Shown here: positions 48,763-61,613 of the stretch, piece by piece
How positions within the stretch are numbered: the stretch's first letter is position 1
Layout: each line of letters starts with the position of its first letter
Assembly (NCBI RefSeq): GCF_015767635.1
Contig: NZ_CP065230.1
Location: 1,426,001 to 1,490,000, forward strand
Length of the DNA stretch: 64,000 bases
Source: Halomonas sp. A40-4
GTDB lineage: Bacteria > Pseudomonadota > Gammaproteobacteria > Pseudomonadales > Halomonadaceae
Direction: 5' to 3'
Notes under the pieces: generated by a model
What the model saw: only the letters and a program-made list of their open reading frames with translations
What the model was told of the DNA's origin: nothing
Databases searched by the model: none
Made by a program: the position numbers and the translations under genes

Positions 48763-50427
48763 ATGACAGCGACATCACGCCCCAATTATTCGGATTACCT
48801 TGATTCGTTTTCCATCGGAGAAGTCATCGCCAAACTTGATGATCATCAGGACGGTCAGTTAAACGCCTTCGAAGCATGTTGTGGGCGCCATGTCCGTGCC
48901 GGCAGGGGCGAGGTGTTGGCTCTGGTGCAGGAGGACCTGGAAGGTGCGACGCACACGTTGAGCTACAAGGAACTCGACCAGCAGAGCGCTAAGCTGGCGG
49001 GCTGGTTTCAAGCTCAAGGACTCGGCGAGGGTGATCGCATTGCGTGTATGCTCCCCCGTTCGCTGGCGCTTTTGGTAGCTGTGGTGGCGACCTGGCGTAT
49101 TGGCGCGGTTTACCAACCGTTGTTCACTGCCTTTGGACCCGATGCAGTGGATTATCGGTTGGGGCGGGCTGACTCCAGGCTTGTCATTACCGACCATGCA
49201 AACCGTTACAAGTTTGATGGTCTGGGCCAATGCCCACCCGTCTTGGCAGTCGGTGGGCCGACCCGAGAGCATTCTGACGACCATGATTGGCAAACAGCGT
49301 TGACGCATACGTCAATGAGCGGTGAGCCGCCCCGCCTGTCAGCGGATAAGCCTTTCCTGCAGATGTTTACTTCGGGGACGGTGGGCAAGCCAAAGGGCGT
49401 TGCCGTGCCGCTTTCCGGTATGACGGCATTCGCTCTCTACATGGAGTTGGCGGTTGACCTTCGCGAGGAGGATCGCTTCTGGAACATGGCGGACCCCGGC
49501 TGGGCGTACGGGCTTTACTATGCGATTGCAGGCCCGTTGCTTCTGGGGGTCACGACACACTTTTGCGAAGCAGGGTTCAGTGCCGAAGGAGCGCTTGAGT
49601 TCATGAAGCGCCACCGTATTACCAACTTTGCCGCAGCGCCAACGGCCTATCGGCTAATGAAGGCATCAGGCCTTTTCGATGACGCTCATCAAACGCTTGA
49701 GTTGCGTGCCGCCAGTTCAGCGGGTGAGCCCTTGAATACCGAAGTGGTTTCATGGGTGGAGGCATCGTTGGGCTGTTCGGTGATGGACCACTATGGACAA
49801 ACCGAAACCGGGATGACGTGTAACAACCACCATGCCCTTGATCACCCCAAACATGTCGGTGGCATGGGAGTGCCCATGCCCGGGTACCGCCTGGCGATTC
49901 TGGATGCTGAGTACAATGAGTTGCCGCCCGGCGAGCCGGGGGTTCTGGCCGTGGATATTGAACAGTCGCCCGCGCACTTTTTTCAGGGTTATACCTGGCA
50001 GGAAAAAGATCCCTTTGTGCAGGGGTATTACCTGACTGGCGATGTAGTGATTCGCAACGAGGATGGGTCGTTTCAGTTTGCTGGCCGTGATGACGATATC
50101 ATCACGACGTCCGGGTACCGTGTGGGCCCGACCGATGTCGAAAACAGCGTTATGGCACACCCCGCTGTGGCAGAGTCGGCAGCGGTTGGTCAGCCGGATG
50201 ATATTCGGGGCGAAGTGATCAAGTCGTACATTGTGTTGCGTGACGGCTACGCGGCAAGCGAAGCCCTGGCGGATGAAATTCGTCAGCAGGTACGCGAGCG
50301 TTTGTCGGCCCATGCATTTCCCCGGGTCATCGAATTTGTCGACGAACTCCCCAAGACGCCAAGCGGCAAAATTCAGCGCTTCAAGTTACGCGCTCAAGCT
50401 GCAGAAGACGTCAACTTGAGCCAATAA
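48763..50427 (+). CDS. AMP-dependent acyl-CoA synthetase
   Basis: This 554-residue ANL-superfamily ligase has the adenylation P-loop FTSGTVGKPKGVAVP near residues 203-217, the motif YGQTETGMTCNN, and the C-terminal hinge and lysine region TPSGKIQRFKLR. The overall pattern is closest to short/medium-chain acyl-CoA synthetases (ACSM type) rather than FadD. The substrate is not predictable. It is followed 27 bp later by the SDR gene. Confidence 0.88.
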   Translation: MTATSRPNYSDYLDSFSIGEVIAKLDDHQDGQLNAFEACCGRHVRAGRGEVLALVQEDLEGATHTLSYKELDQQSAKLAGWFQAQGLGEGDRIACMLPRSLALLVAVVATWRIGAVYQPLFTAFGPDAVDYRLGRADSRLVITDHANRYKFDGLGQCPPVLAVGGPTREHSDDHDWQTALTHTSMSGEPPRLSADKPFLQMFTSGTVGKPKGVAVPLSGMTAFALYMELAVDLREEDRFWNMADPGWAYGLYYAIAGPLLLGVTTHFCEAGFSAEGALEFMKRHRITNFAAAPTAYRLMKASGLFDDAHQTLELRAASSAGEPLNTEVVSWVEASLGCSVMDHYGQTETGMTCNNHHALDHPKHVGGMGVPMPGYRLAILDAEYNELPPGEPGVLAVDIEQSPAHFFQGYTWQEKDPFVQGYYLTGDVVIRNEDGSFQFAGRDDDIITTSGYRVGPTDVENSVMAHPAVAESAAVGQPDDIRGEVIKSYIVLRDGYAASEALADEIRQQVRERLSAHAFPRVIEFVDELPKTPSGKIQRFKLRAQAAEDVNLSQ

Positions 50428-50454
50428 CGACTTTCATGACAGGGAAACACGACT

Positions 50455-51222
50455 ATGCAGGTGAAGGATCATACATTTTTAATCACCGGCGCCGCTTCAG
50501 GTTTAGGGGCTGCGACAGCAGAGCGTCTCGTGGCTGCTGGTGCTCGAGTCGTCTTGTGCGACCTCAGCGACAGTGTCAAGTCCCATGCAGAGCAGTTGGG
50601 GGAAGACGCGCGCGCATGCCTGGCGGATATCACGTCTCAAGAACAGATGCAGCAGGCAGTTGATACCGCCGTAGCATTGGGCGGCGAACACGGGCTTTCG
50701 GGAGTCATTCACTGCGCAGGCGTTGTCAGTGTTGCCAAGCTGGTTGACCGCGAAGGCAATCCTGCTGACCTGGAAAGCTATACCAAAACGATCAATATCA
50801 ATCTCGTCGGTACTTTCAATGTCATGCGCCTGGCGGCAGCCGCAATGGCCAAAAACACGCCGAATGAGACCGGCGAGCGTGGGGTAATCATCAATACGGC
50901 GTCCATAGCGGCATTTGATGGGCAGGTGGGGCAGTGTGCATACAGTGCCTCCAAAGCGGGTGTTGTGGGTATGAGCCTGCCTGCTGCCAGGGAGCTTTCG
51001 CGTCATGCCGTTCGCGTCATGGCCATTGCCCCCGGCGTGTTTGAAACTCCCATGATGAGTGAAATACCTGACGAAGCCGCCCAGACGCTGGCCGCCGCCG
51101 TTCCATTCCCTAAACGGTTGGGCAAGCCAGAAGAATTCGCCCAGTTGGCAGAGCAGATTATTACCAACTCGATGTTGAACGGCGAGGTGATCCGTTTGGA
51201 CGGTGGTATTCGAATGCAGTAA
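50455..51222 (+). CDS. Short-chain dehydrogenase, 3-hydroxyacyl-CoA dehydrogenase type
   Basis: This 255-residue SDR enzyme has the NAD-binding [15 protein letters not shown] motif (residues 10-24) and the catalytic Ser150, Tyr163, Lys167 triad. The [18 protein letters not shown] context resembles type-2 3-hydroxyacyl-CoA dehydrogenase (HSD17B10-like). It would oxidise a 3-hydroxyacyl-CoA to the 3-keto form for the thiolase. It forms a unit with the acyl-CoA ligase upstream and ends at a terminator. Confidence 0.9.
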   Translation: MQVKDHTFLITGAASGLGAATAERLVAAGARVVLCDLSDSVKSHAEQLGEDARACLADITSQEQMQQAVDTAVALGGEHGLSGVIHCAGVVSVAKLVDREGNPADLESYTKTININLVGTFNVMRLAAAAMAKNTPNETGERGVIINTASIAAFDGQVGQCAYSASKAGVVGMSLPAARELSRHAVRVMAIAPGVFETPMMSEIPDEAAQTLAAAVPFPKRLGKPEEFAQLAEQIITNSMLNGEVIRLDGGIRMQ

Positions 51223-51247
51223 ATGTCCTATTCATCCGCTATTAGAT

Positions 51248-51282
51248 AGCCTGCCGGTGTTCTCGTCGGCAGGCTTTATTTT
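51248..51282 (+). terminator. Rho-independent terminator after the SDR gene
   Basis: A 9-bp stem (AGCCTGCCG/CGGCAGGCT) with a 10-nt loop is followed by TTATTTTTTT. It lies 26 bp after the SDR stop. Confidence 0.88.
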
Positions 51283-51381
51283 TTTCTGAGGCATGACTGA
51301 CACGTTGGGCGACCAAAGTGGTAGCGATTTGGACGGCTAAATTAAAACGACTGCTTGACTACTGGGCGGGCTCGCGCTAAT

Positions 51382-51401
51382 TTTCAAACATGCGTTTGAA
51401 A
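51382..51401 (+). promoter_or_regulatory. PsrA-type operator upstream of acyl-CoA dehydrogenase
   Basis: A perfect palindrome TTTCAAAC-ATGC-GTTTGAAA contains the PsrA consensus CAAAC-N4-GTTTG. It is 54 bp before the start codon and matches the type of site found before fadD. Confidence 0.82.
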
Positions 51402-51454
51402 GCCGTTTTCTGAAGATGCTCGTTGCTTTCAGCCCCCTGTTTAGGAGAAGTGCC

Positions 51455-53260
51455 ATGCCCAGCTACCAGGCCCCCTTGCGTGACATGCGTTTCGTCATGG
51501 ACGAAATGTTTGACTATCCCGCCCATTATGCCTCTCTGCCCAAAGGTGAGGACGCTTCTCCTGACGTGGTGAGCGCCATTCTGGAAGAGGGAGCGCGCTT
51601 TGCCCGTGACGTACTGCTGCCCATCAATCAAAGCGGCGATGCAGAAGGCTGCTTGCTGGAAGGCGGAGAAGTTAAAGCACCCAAAGGCTTTAAAGAGGCT
51701 TATCAGCAGTATGTAGAAGGTGGGTGGCCCAGTCTGGCTGCAGACCCCGAGCAAGGTGGCCAGGGGCTGCCGCCTTCATTGGCGATGATGCTGTCAGAAA
51801 TGATTTGCGCAACTAACCTGGCGTGGGGGATGTACCCAGGGCTTTCCCATGGCGCAGCCGATGCGCTAAGGCACCATGGCACCGACGAGCAAAAAGCCAC
51901 CTATCTCACCAAGTTGGTTGAGGGCGTTTGGACAGGAACCATGTGCCTGACCGAGCCGCATTGCGGTACTGATCTCGGTTTGATCAAGACGCGTGCGGTA
52001 CCCGTTGCGGACAATGCGTACGCGATTACCGGCACTAAGATTTTTATCTCGGCGGGTGAGCACAACCTTGCCGAGAATATCGTGCATTTGGTGCTGGCAA
52101 AGCTGCCCGATGCGCCTGAAGGCTCCAAGGGCATTTCGCTGTTTGTTGTCCCCAAATTTCTGCCGAATGCAGAAGGCAATCCCGGCGAACGCAATGGCGT
52201 CACCTGTGGTTCGCTGGAGCACAAGATGGGTATTCATGGAAACGCTACCTGCGTGATGAACTTCGATGGCGCAACCGGTTACCTGGTGGGACCGCCCAAC
52301 AAGGGGTTGGCGTGCATGTTCACCATGATGAATGCGGCACGTCTTGGGGTCGGGATTCAGGGGCTGGGTCTGATTGAAGCGAGTTTTCAGAACTCGCTGA
52401 GCTATGCTCGTGACCGTTTGCAGATGCGTGGCTTGTCCGGCAAACAGGCTCCCGAAAAGCCTGCTGACCCGATTATCGTCCATCCCGATGTGCGCCGCAT
52501 GCTGCTAACGCAAAAAGCCTTTGCTGAAGGTGGCCGTATGCTGGTGCTTTATACCGCACAAATGCTCGATGTGGTGGAGCATGGTGAGCCGGGTGAAGAC
52601 CGGGATCATGCTGAAACCCTGCTGGGCTTGCTAACACCTATTGTTAAAGCCTTCCTGACCGAAGTCGGTTTTGAAAGCACTAATGAGGGCGTACAGATCT
52701 ACGGTGGTCATGGCTTCATCAAAGAGTGGGGAATGGAGCAACTGGTCCGTGATGCGCGAATTACCCGCCTCTATGAAGGCACGACCGGTATTCAGGCGCT
52801 CGACCTGCTGGGCCGTAAAGTGCTCATGAGCCAGGGTGAGTCGTTGAAGGTGTTTACCAAGGAAATTCACAAGTTCTGCAAGGCAGAAGCCGACAATGCC
52901 GACCTCAAAGAGTTTGTCGAGCCGCTTTCCAAGCTGAATGCCGAATGGGGCGAGCTGACCATGGGCGTTGGCATGAAAGCCATGCAGGACCGCGAAGAAG
53001 TTGGGGCGGCAAGCGTTGATTACCTCATGTATTCCGGCTATGTCACGCTCGCGTACCTGTTTGCTCGGGCTGCCAAGCAGGCGTCGTTGTCTCTGACGGG
53101 CGAAGAAAAGTCTTTCTATGCCGCGAAGTTGAACACTGCGCGTTTCTATTACCAGCGGTTGTTACCGCGCACCAAGGCGCACGCGCAAATGATCCAGTCG
53201 GGTGCGGGTAGCCTGATGGCAATGTCCAGTGAGGACTTTGGTCTGGGGTTTGAAATCTGA
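51455..53260 (+). CDS. Acyl-CoA dehydrogenase (600-residue class)
   Basis: This 601-residue flavoprotein has MCLTEPHCGTDLGLIKTRA for FAD/substrate binding, the YGGHGFIKEWGMEQLVRDARI segment, and the catalytic base Glu441 in RLYEGTTGIQALDLLGRK. A C-terminal helical extension follows that distinguishes this class from the 380-residue enzymes. It oxidises an acyl-CoA at C2-C3 and passes electrons to ETF. The ATG at 51455 follows AGGAG, 8 nt upstream. The PsrA-like palindrome suggests induction by fatty acids. Confidence 0.93.
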   Translation: MPSYQAPLRDMRFVMDEMFDYPAHYASLPKGEDASPDVVSAILEEGARFARDVLLPINQSGDAEGCLLEGGEVKAPKGFKEAYQQYVEGGWPSLAADPEQGGQGLPPSLAMMLSEMICATNLAWGMYPGLSHGAADALRHHGTDEQKATYLTKLVEGVWTGTMCLTEPHCGTDLGLIKTRAVPVADNAYAITGTKIFISAGEHNLAENIVHLVLAKLPDAPEGSKGISLFVVPKFLPNAEGNPGERNGVTCGSLEHKMGIHGNATCVMNFDGATGYLVGPPNKGLACMFTMMNAARLGVGIQGLGLIEASFQNSLSYARDRLQMRGLSGKQAPEKPADPIIVHPDVRRMLLTQKAFAEGGRMLVLYTAQMLDVVEHGEPGEDRDHAETLLGLLTPIVKAFLTEVGFESTNEGVQIYGGHGFIKEWGMEQLVRDARITRLYEGTTGIQALDLLGRKVLMSQGESLKVFTKEIHKFCKAEADNADLKEFVEPLSKLNAEWGELTMGVGMKAMQDREEVGAASVDYLMYSGYVTLAYLFARAAKQASLSLTGEEKSFYAAKLNTARFYYQRLLPRTKAHAQMIQSGAGSLMAMSSEDFGLGFEI

Positions 53261-53327
53261 TTAACGGTTAGCGCGGCCGCAGGCCGCGAACGGGCACTCT
53301 CTGGTCAGGCGTTCTGATCGGTGGTTT

Positions 53328-53369
53328 GCGGCAGGCCTGGTTCTTTGAATCAGACCTGTCGCTTTTTTT
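53328..53369 (+). terminator. Rho-independent terminator before the rrn operon
   Basis: A 16-bp stem with three G-U pairs (GCGGCAGGCCTGGTTC with GAATCAGACCTGTCGC) around TTT is followed by seven T residues. It ends transcription of the acyl-CoA dehydrogenase gene. Confidence 0.88.
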
Positions 53370-53547
53370 ATTTTTAATACCTCTTGCCAACTCGTCAGCA
53401 AAGCCGTAAAGTACGCATCCGCTGCCGGGGACGCCAGGCGTTGCCAGCGGTGAATGAGGTGTAAAAACCTCGGTTTGTCAGTAGGTTAGGCAAATAGCAG
53501 GAAGGAGAGTTGAGTTAAACATTTCCTTCGCTTCTGCCAAACAGTCG

Positions 53548-53575
53548 TTGACAAACATTGGAAAGTGCGTAGAAT
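53548..53575 (+). promoter_or_regulatory. Main rrn promoter
   Basis: Consensus -35 TTGACA (53548-53553) and -10 TAGAAT (53570-53575) are 16 bp apart and precede a C-rich discriminator. Transcription would begin near 53583, about 230 bp before mature 16S. Confidence 0.82.
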
Positions 53576-53630
53576 ACCCCTTCCTCGCTTAGCAGCGGCC
53601 ACGTCAGGTTTTGAGGCCCGCAAACGAAAC

Positions 53631-53640
53631 GCTCTTTAAT
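53631..53640 (+). promoter_or_regulatory. boxA antitermination site in the leader
   Basis: GCTCTTTAAT matches the boxA consensus (GCTCTTTAA) bound by NusB/S10. A second boxA (GCTCTTTAAC, 55508-55517) stands before 23S. Confidence 0.8.
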
Positions 53641-53815
53641 AATGTGATCAGGTAATTCATGTGGGCGCTTGCCGATGAGGGTGATAAATCACCAATTATC
53701 AAGGCAAGCGACTCGTCCAAGGTCTTCGGATCTTGAGAGAACGTTTGAAAACCTTGAGCCAAGTTTGATCCGCTTTTGTTACTTTCGAGTGACAAGTAAG
53801 GATCACAATGATTGT

Positions 53816-55346
<1,531 letters not shown>

Positions 55347-55641
55347 AACGATGCATCATCCTCGCGGTAAGCGCTCACAATGAATTACCTGATCAGATAG
55401 CTGTCGATACGCAGTGATAAGCGTTTTCTTCACGTTAAAAAAGAGAAAAGACCTTTTTTTCCTTTTAATGTGAGCAAAGCATCCGCTTATCACTGCGCAT
55501 AGCAGTCGCTCTTTAACAATGTATATCATGCTGACATGAACGTTTTTTTAAGACGTTTCATACGTAATTGTTTTGTGATACGTCTCAAGCGTATCCGGCA
55601 ATCGTTATCATTGCGAGACACCAGACCCCTTCGGGTTATAG
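55347..55641 (+). other. 16S-23S spacer without tRNA genes
   Basis: The 295-bp spacer holds the right arm of the 16S processing stem (55369-55394), a second boxA (55508-55517) and the left arm of the 23S processing stem (about 55590-55649, which pairs with 58524-58600). No tRNA-Ile or tRNA-Ala is present. Confidence 0.85.
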
Positions 55642-58531
<2,890 letters not shown>

Positions 58532-58679
58532 CTATAACACCCAAGGGGTCTGGTCGTGATGATAACGACGCGTGTGAAGACACGCAGAGAACCGGATACG
58601 CGTACTGAGCCAAGTGGTGATGACACAGGGCTTGGTAGGAGACGCACACAAAACACAGCATGATATGCATTTAAAGTTA

Positions 58680-58798
58680 CGCCTGACGACCATAGCAAGC
58701 GTGAACCACCTGATCCCTTGCCGAACTCAGCAGTGAAACCGCTTCGCGCCGATGGTAGTGTGGGGTCTCCCCATGCGAGAGTAGGTCATCGTCAGGCA
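58680..58798 (+). rRNA. rrf: 5S ribosomal RNA
   Basis: A complete 5S gene of about 119 nt has terminal stem GCCTGACGA/TCGTCAGGC, and the conserved CCGAACTCAG and GATGGTAGTGTGGGGTCTCC segments. It is followed by a terminator. Confidence 0.96.
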
Positions 58799-58810
58799 CC
58801 TATACCGCAG

Positions 58811-58838
58811 AAAACCCAGCCAATCGGCTGGGTTTTTT
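58811..58838 (+). terminator. rrn operon terminator 1
   Basis: An 11-bp stem (AAAACCCAGCC with its complement) closes an AATC loop and runs into a T-rich tail, 12 bp past 5S. Confidence 0.92.
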
Positions 58839-58843
58839 GTTTA

Positions 58844-58979
58844 GGGGTCTCCCCATGGACCCGTTTGTCGGGAACAAACGGGAACCGCTTTAGCGGGCCC
58901 GAAGGGCGAGTCTCAGGATGAGACGAGTAAAGTAGCGGAGAGCCGCCCTGGTCATCGTCAGGCACCTATACCGCAGAAA
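58844..58979 (+). pseudogene. Broken second copy of the 5S 3' end, with a structured insert
   Basis: Two segments repeat the 5S region exactly: 58844-58857 equals 58762-58775 (14 bp, GGGGTCTCCCCATG), and 58950-58979 equals 58784-58813 (30 bp, 5S 3' end plus tail). The 8 bp between them in real 5S are replaced by 92 bp (58858-58949). The 5' part of 5S is missing, so this is not a working 5S gene. Confidence 0.85.
58858..58949 (+). repeat. 92-bp insert of five consecutive hairpins
   Basis: Visible stems in order: CCCGTTTGT/ACAAACGGG (58860-58882), CCGC/GCGG (58885-58896), GCCC/GGGC (58897-58907), GTCTCA/TGAGAC (58910-58924) and GCGG/CCGC (58935-58946). An alternative pairs CCGCTTTA (58885-58892) with TAAAG-TA-GCGG (58928-58938), enclosing hairpins 3 and 4 as a junction. 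Function unknown. Confidence 0.7.
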
Positions 58980-59009
58980 CCCCCGAGCATATTGTGCTCG
59001 GGGGTTTTT
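58980..59009 (+). terminator. rrn operon terminator 2
   Basis: A perfect 10-bp stem (CCCCCGAGCA/TGCTCGGGGG) with a 5-nt loop is followed by five T residues. It stands directly behind the broken 5S copy. Confidence 0.92.
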
Positions 59010-59117
59010 GTTATGGGGCAAACAAAATAAATCGAGCCTTATAAGTGCTATGATGCGCGTCGATGAAATCAACCAGCGGCGGATACCGTTTGTGATGGGT
59101 AAATTTGAGGTGAAGTG

Positions 59118-60185
59118 GTGAGTGAAACGGTACCTACGTCATGGTTAGTCTATTGCCGTCCTGGATTCGAGCATGATGCACTGTCAGAACTGCAGCATCA
59201 CGCCGCCTTAAATGAGGTTAACTGTGTACCGTCCTATGGTGAAGGATGGGTAAGTTTAACCCGTTCCGATGGTGAGCCGATCAACGACCTGCATCGCCAG
59301 GCCGCGTTTAACAGGCTGATTTTCGCGCGGCAGAGCCTGGCGGCTCTACCGGCACTGGCGCTATCCCGTGATGACCGTTTGACGCCGATCTTGGAACAGA
59401 TAAAAGCCAGCCGCTGGAGTTTTGAAGAGATCTGGCACGAAACGCCGGATACCAACGATGGTAAAGCGCTGGCGGGGCTGATCAAGGCGCTGACCAGGCC
59501 GCTGGAAAGCATGTTGAAAAAACGGGGGGCGTTAAGGCGGAAAGCCGGTGGGCGTCGGCTGCATATCTTCTGGACGGAGGGTGATCGTGTACAGCTGGGG
59601 ATGAGCTTTCCCGGCAACAGAAGCGAGCTGATCAATGGTATTCGTCGTCTCCGCTCACCTTCACGTGCGCCCAGCCGTTCCACGCTAAAACTGGAAGAGG
59701 CGTGGCATGAGTTCATACCCCGTGAGGAATGGGATGCGCGTCTGGCGGATCATATGCAGGCGGCTGATTTGGGCGCGGCGCCAGGGGGGTGGACATGGCA
59801 GCTCGTTCAACGAGGTATGTACGTTTATGCTATTGATAATGGGCCCATGGATAAGCAGTTAATGGCGACAGGGCAAATTGATCACCTAAAGGAAGATGGT
59901 TTTACCTGGGAGCCCCCGCAGCGTCTGGACTGGCTGGTATGCGATATTGTTGATAAACCGGTACGTGTCTTGGCAATGGTAGAGCGATGGTTAACGCGAA
60001 AATGGTGCCGCGAAGCCATTTTTAACCTCAAGCTGCCAATGAAGAAGCGCTGGGAAGAGGTATCACGTTGCCTGGCGATGTTAGAAAACTCATTATCCCA
60101 GGCAAGCGTTTCGGCAGATATTGCGTGTCGTCATCTCTACCATGACCGTGAAGAAGTGACAGTGCACGTAAGACTGAAGCATTGA
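59118..60185 (+). CDS. rlmM: 23S rRNA (cytidine-2498-2'-O)-methyltransferase RlmM
   Basis: This 355-residue enzyme has an N-terminal THUMP-like RNA-binding region and a C-terminal Rossmann methyltransferase domain. The SAM-site motif ADLGAAPGGWTWQLVQRG is near residues 215-232 and DWLVCDIVDKP near residue 272. It methylates C2498 of 23S rRNA during assembly. The GTG at 59118 is 5 nt behind GAGGTG; a GTG one codon earlier is less well spaced. It lies just downstream of an rrn operon. Confidence 0.94.
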   Translation: MSETVPTSWLVYCRPGFEHDALSELQHHAALNEVNCVPSYGEGWVSLTRSDGEPINDLHRQAAFNRLIFARQSLAALPALALSRDDRLTPILEQIKASRWSFEEIWHETPDTNDGKALAGLIKALTRPLESMLKKRGALRRKAGGRRLHIFWTEGDRVQLGMSFPGNRSELINGIRRLRSPSRAPSRSTLKLEEAWHEFIPREEWDARLADHMQAADLGAAPGGWTWQLVQRGMYVYAIDNGPMDKQLMATGQIDHLKEDGFTWEPPQRLDWLVCDIVDKPVRVLAMVERWLTRKWCREAIFNLKLPMKKRWEEVSRCLAMLENSLSQASVSADIACRHLYHDREEVTVHVRLKH

Positions 60186-60190
60186 CGTCA

Positions 60191-60478
60191 TTAGTAACTG
60201 GCTTCATAAATTCGAATTGTTTCATCTTCTGTCAGAAGCGGTAGAATTTGCTGCATCGCGTTGGCTCGCGCTTCACTGTGGTGCCATTCATTCCAGGCAC
60301 GCAGGTCGCGCCATTTGGTAATCATTAAACGACGGTCCGTGTGGCCAAGTTCAACAAGACTTTCGCCGCCGACAAAGCCGCGAGCGCCCAATGAAGCCCG
60401 CATGGCCTCGCGGGCGGCTTGTTCATACTCTTCTTCAAGGCCGGGCATAATACGCCGTTCAATGATGATTTTGATCAT
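60191..60478 (-). CDS. Antibiotic biosynthesis monooxygenase (ABM) fold protein
   Basis: This 95-residue protein has the ferredoxin-like ABM-type pattern: MIKIIIERRIMPG at the start, then FVGGESLVEL and the MITKWRDLRAWNEWHHS segment. Small proteins of this fold include heme-degrading enzymes and quinol monooxygenases, but many are uncharacterised. No cofactor or substrate can be assigned. Its 3' end lies 5 bp from the rlmM stop and it is divergent from tusA. Confidence 0.82.
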   Translation of the reverse strand: MIKIIIERRIMPGLEEEYEQAAREAMRASLGARGFVGGESLVELGHTDRRLMITKWRDLRAWNEWHHSEARANAMQQILPLLTEDETIRIYEASY

Positions 60479-60506
60479 GGATTAAGTCTCAACTCCGAGG
60501 GTATCA

Positions 60507-60758
60507 ATGTCTGAGATTATAAAGGATGTGCCACATCACGATGCGCTACTGGATACCAGTGGCCTTTATTGCCCTGAGCCGATTATGCTGATGCACAATA
60601 AAGTCCGCGACATGGCCTCTGGCGATGTATTGAAGGTCATTGCAACAGATCCAGCAACTACCCGCGATGTGCCCAAGTTCTGTCAATTTCTAGGCCATGA
60701 GCTATTGCAGCAAACTTCAGATTCTGACCAATATTGGTACTTTATACGCTTGGCATAG
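60507..60758 (+). CDS. tusA: Sulfurtransferase TusA
   Basis: This 83-residue protein has the TusA active-site motif CPEP with Cys22 (LDTSGLYCPEPIMLM). TusA takes sulfur from IscS and passes it toward TusBCD/MnmA for 2-thiouridine in tRNA. Length and motif are normal for the family. tusA near rlmM is a gene order seen in other gammaproteobacteria. Confidence 0.94.
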   Translation: MSEIIKDVPHHDALLDTSGLYCPEPIMLMHNKVRDMASGDVLKVIATDPATTRDVPKFCQFLGHELLQQTSDSDQYWYFIRLA

Positions 60759-60802
60759 CCGATGTCTGGCCGCACGGGTTAGTTTGATAACCCGTGAGCC
60801 CC

Positions 60803-61498
60803 TTATTTCTGTGGCAAAACGACCATGGCCAGTGCGTCAAGGGTAGCGGGGTCTTCTTCCAGAATACGATTGGCAATATGGCGCTGAAAAAAGTAGACAC
60901 TTTGATGCATCGACTTTGCGCTGTAAAGACAGTCATCCCCCAGCAAGATGGGTGTCATTTTTGCCCTATCTTCATCAGCAAGCAGTGCATCAACGCTACC
61001 GTCGCTATAAAGGCGCCAGCCGTAGACGGGCTTCATATGCCATGGGCTATTGGGCTGGTTCATGCATAACGCATGGGTGCCTAACGTATCGGGCAATTGC
61101 TGGATAAGAGTGATATCACCCGAGGGTTCGTATTCGAAATACTCCGCGGCGGAGGCAAGCTCATCGGCTTTGTGGTCTGGCGGGGAGGTGAAGATTTCTT
61201 CCGTTTCAGGGTCGCGATAGCCGATAAATCGGCCATCTTCATGGCGATGAAGTTCATGGCAATCGGTTAGCTGTTCCATCCACGGGACTAAACCGACGAC
61301 ATTGCCGTCTTCCCTGAGACCCCAGGCAAGCAGGGGCATCCCATAATAGCTGTCCGGATCCGACGCCAACTGATATACCATTTCCAACCCATCCAGCTCT
61401 GGCGCTAGACGCACAAGGGTCTTTTGCGCCAGTTGACGCTGACGTACAGAATCCAGGTCGATGACCTGGGCAGAGCGGGGTGACAGGGGTGCGCCCAT
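60803..61498 (-). CDS. Uncharacterised 231-residue protein
   Basis: I do not recognise a family. The protein is acidic, soluble, and without signal peptide or membrane segment. It contains LLAWGLREDGNVVGLVPWMEQL and a later related-looking VYGWRLYSDGSVDALLADED segment, which may be two copies of one structural unit. The ATG at 61498 has a strong ribosome binding site (GGAGGGACTCT), and the frame is open and unlikely by chance. It stands alone on the minus strand between tusA and the lipoprotein gene. Confidence 0.75.
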   Translation of the reverse strand: MGAPLSPRSAQVIDLDSVRQRQLAQKTLVRLAPELDGLEMVYQLASDPDSYYGMPLLAWGLREDGNVVGLVPWMEQLTDCHELHRHEDGRFIGYRDPETEEIFTSPPDHKADELASAAEYFEYEPSGDITLIQQLPDTLGTHALCMNQPNSPWHMKPVYGWRLYSDGSVDALLADEDRAKMTPILLGDDCLYSAKSMHQSVYFFQRHIANRILEEDPATLDALAMVVLPQK

Positions 61499-61613
61499 AG
61501 AGTCCCTCCTTCGTACTGCGTGGCCACGACATTAGCAAACCAGACGTGTATCTGTTCGCCGCATACATCACCAATAGCACAGGTTGGCCTGAAGGTTAAG
61601 GGTAAACGACGTT

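Larger units (their letters stand above)
53261..53815 (+). other. Gene-free leader of the rrn operon
   Basis: This 555-bp stretch carries a terminator of the acyl-CoA dehydrogenase gene, one good promoter (TTGACA and TAGAAT), a boxA antitermination site and the left half of the 16S processing stem (53646-53670). The processing stem pairs with 55369-55394 in the spacer. No protein gene is credible here. Confidence 0.85.

Noticed and set aside
53272..53288. CGCGGCC/GGCCGCG hairpin after the acyl-CoA dehydrogenase gene
   Set aside because: No T-run follows; the better terminator is at 53328-53369.
55347..55641. Spacer tRNA-Ile or tRNA-Ala
   Set aside because: No cloverleaf or T-arm GGTTCGA motif is present in the spacer.
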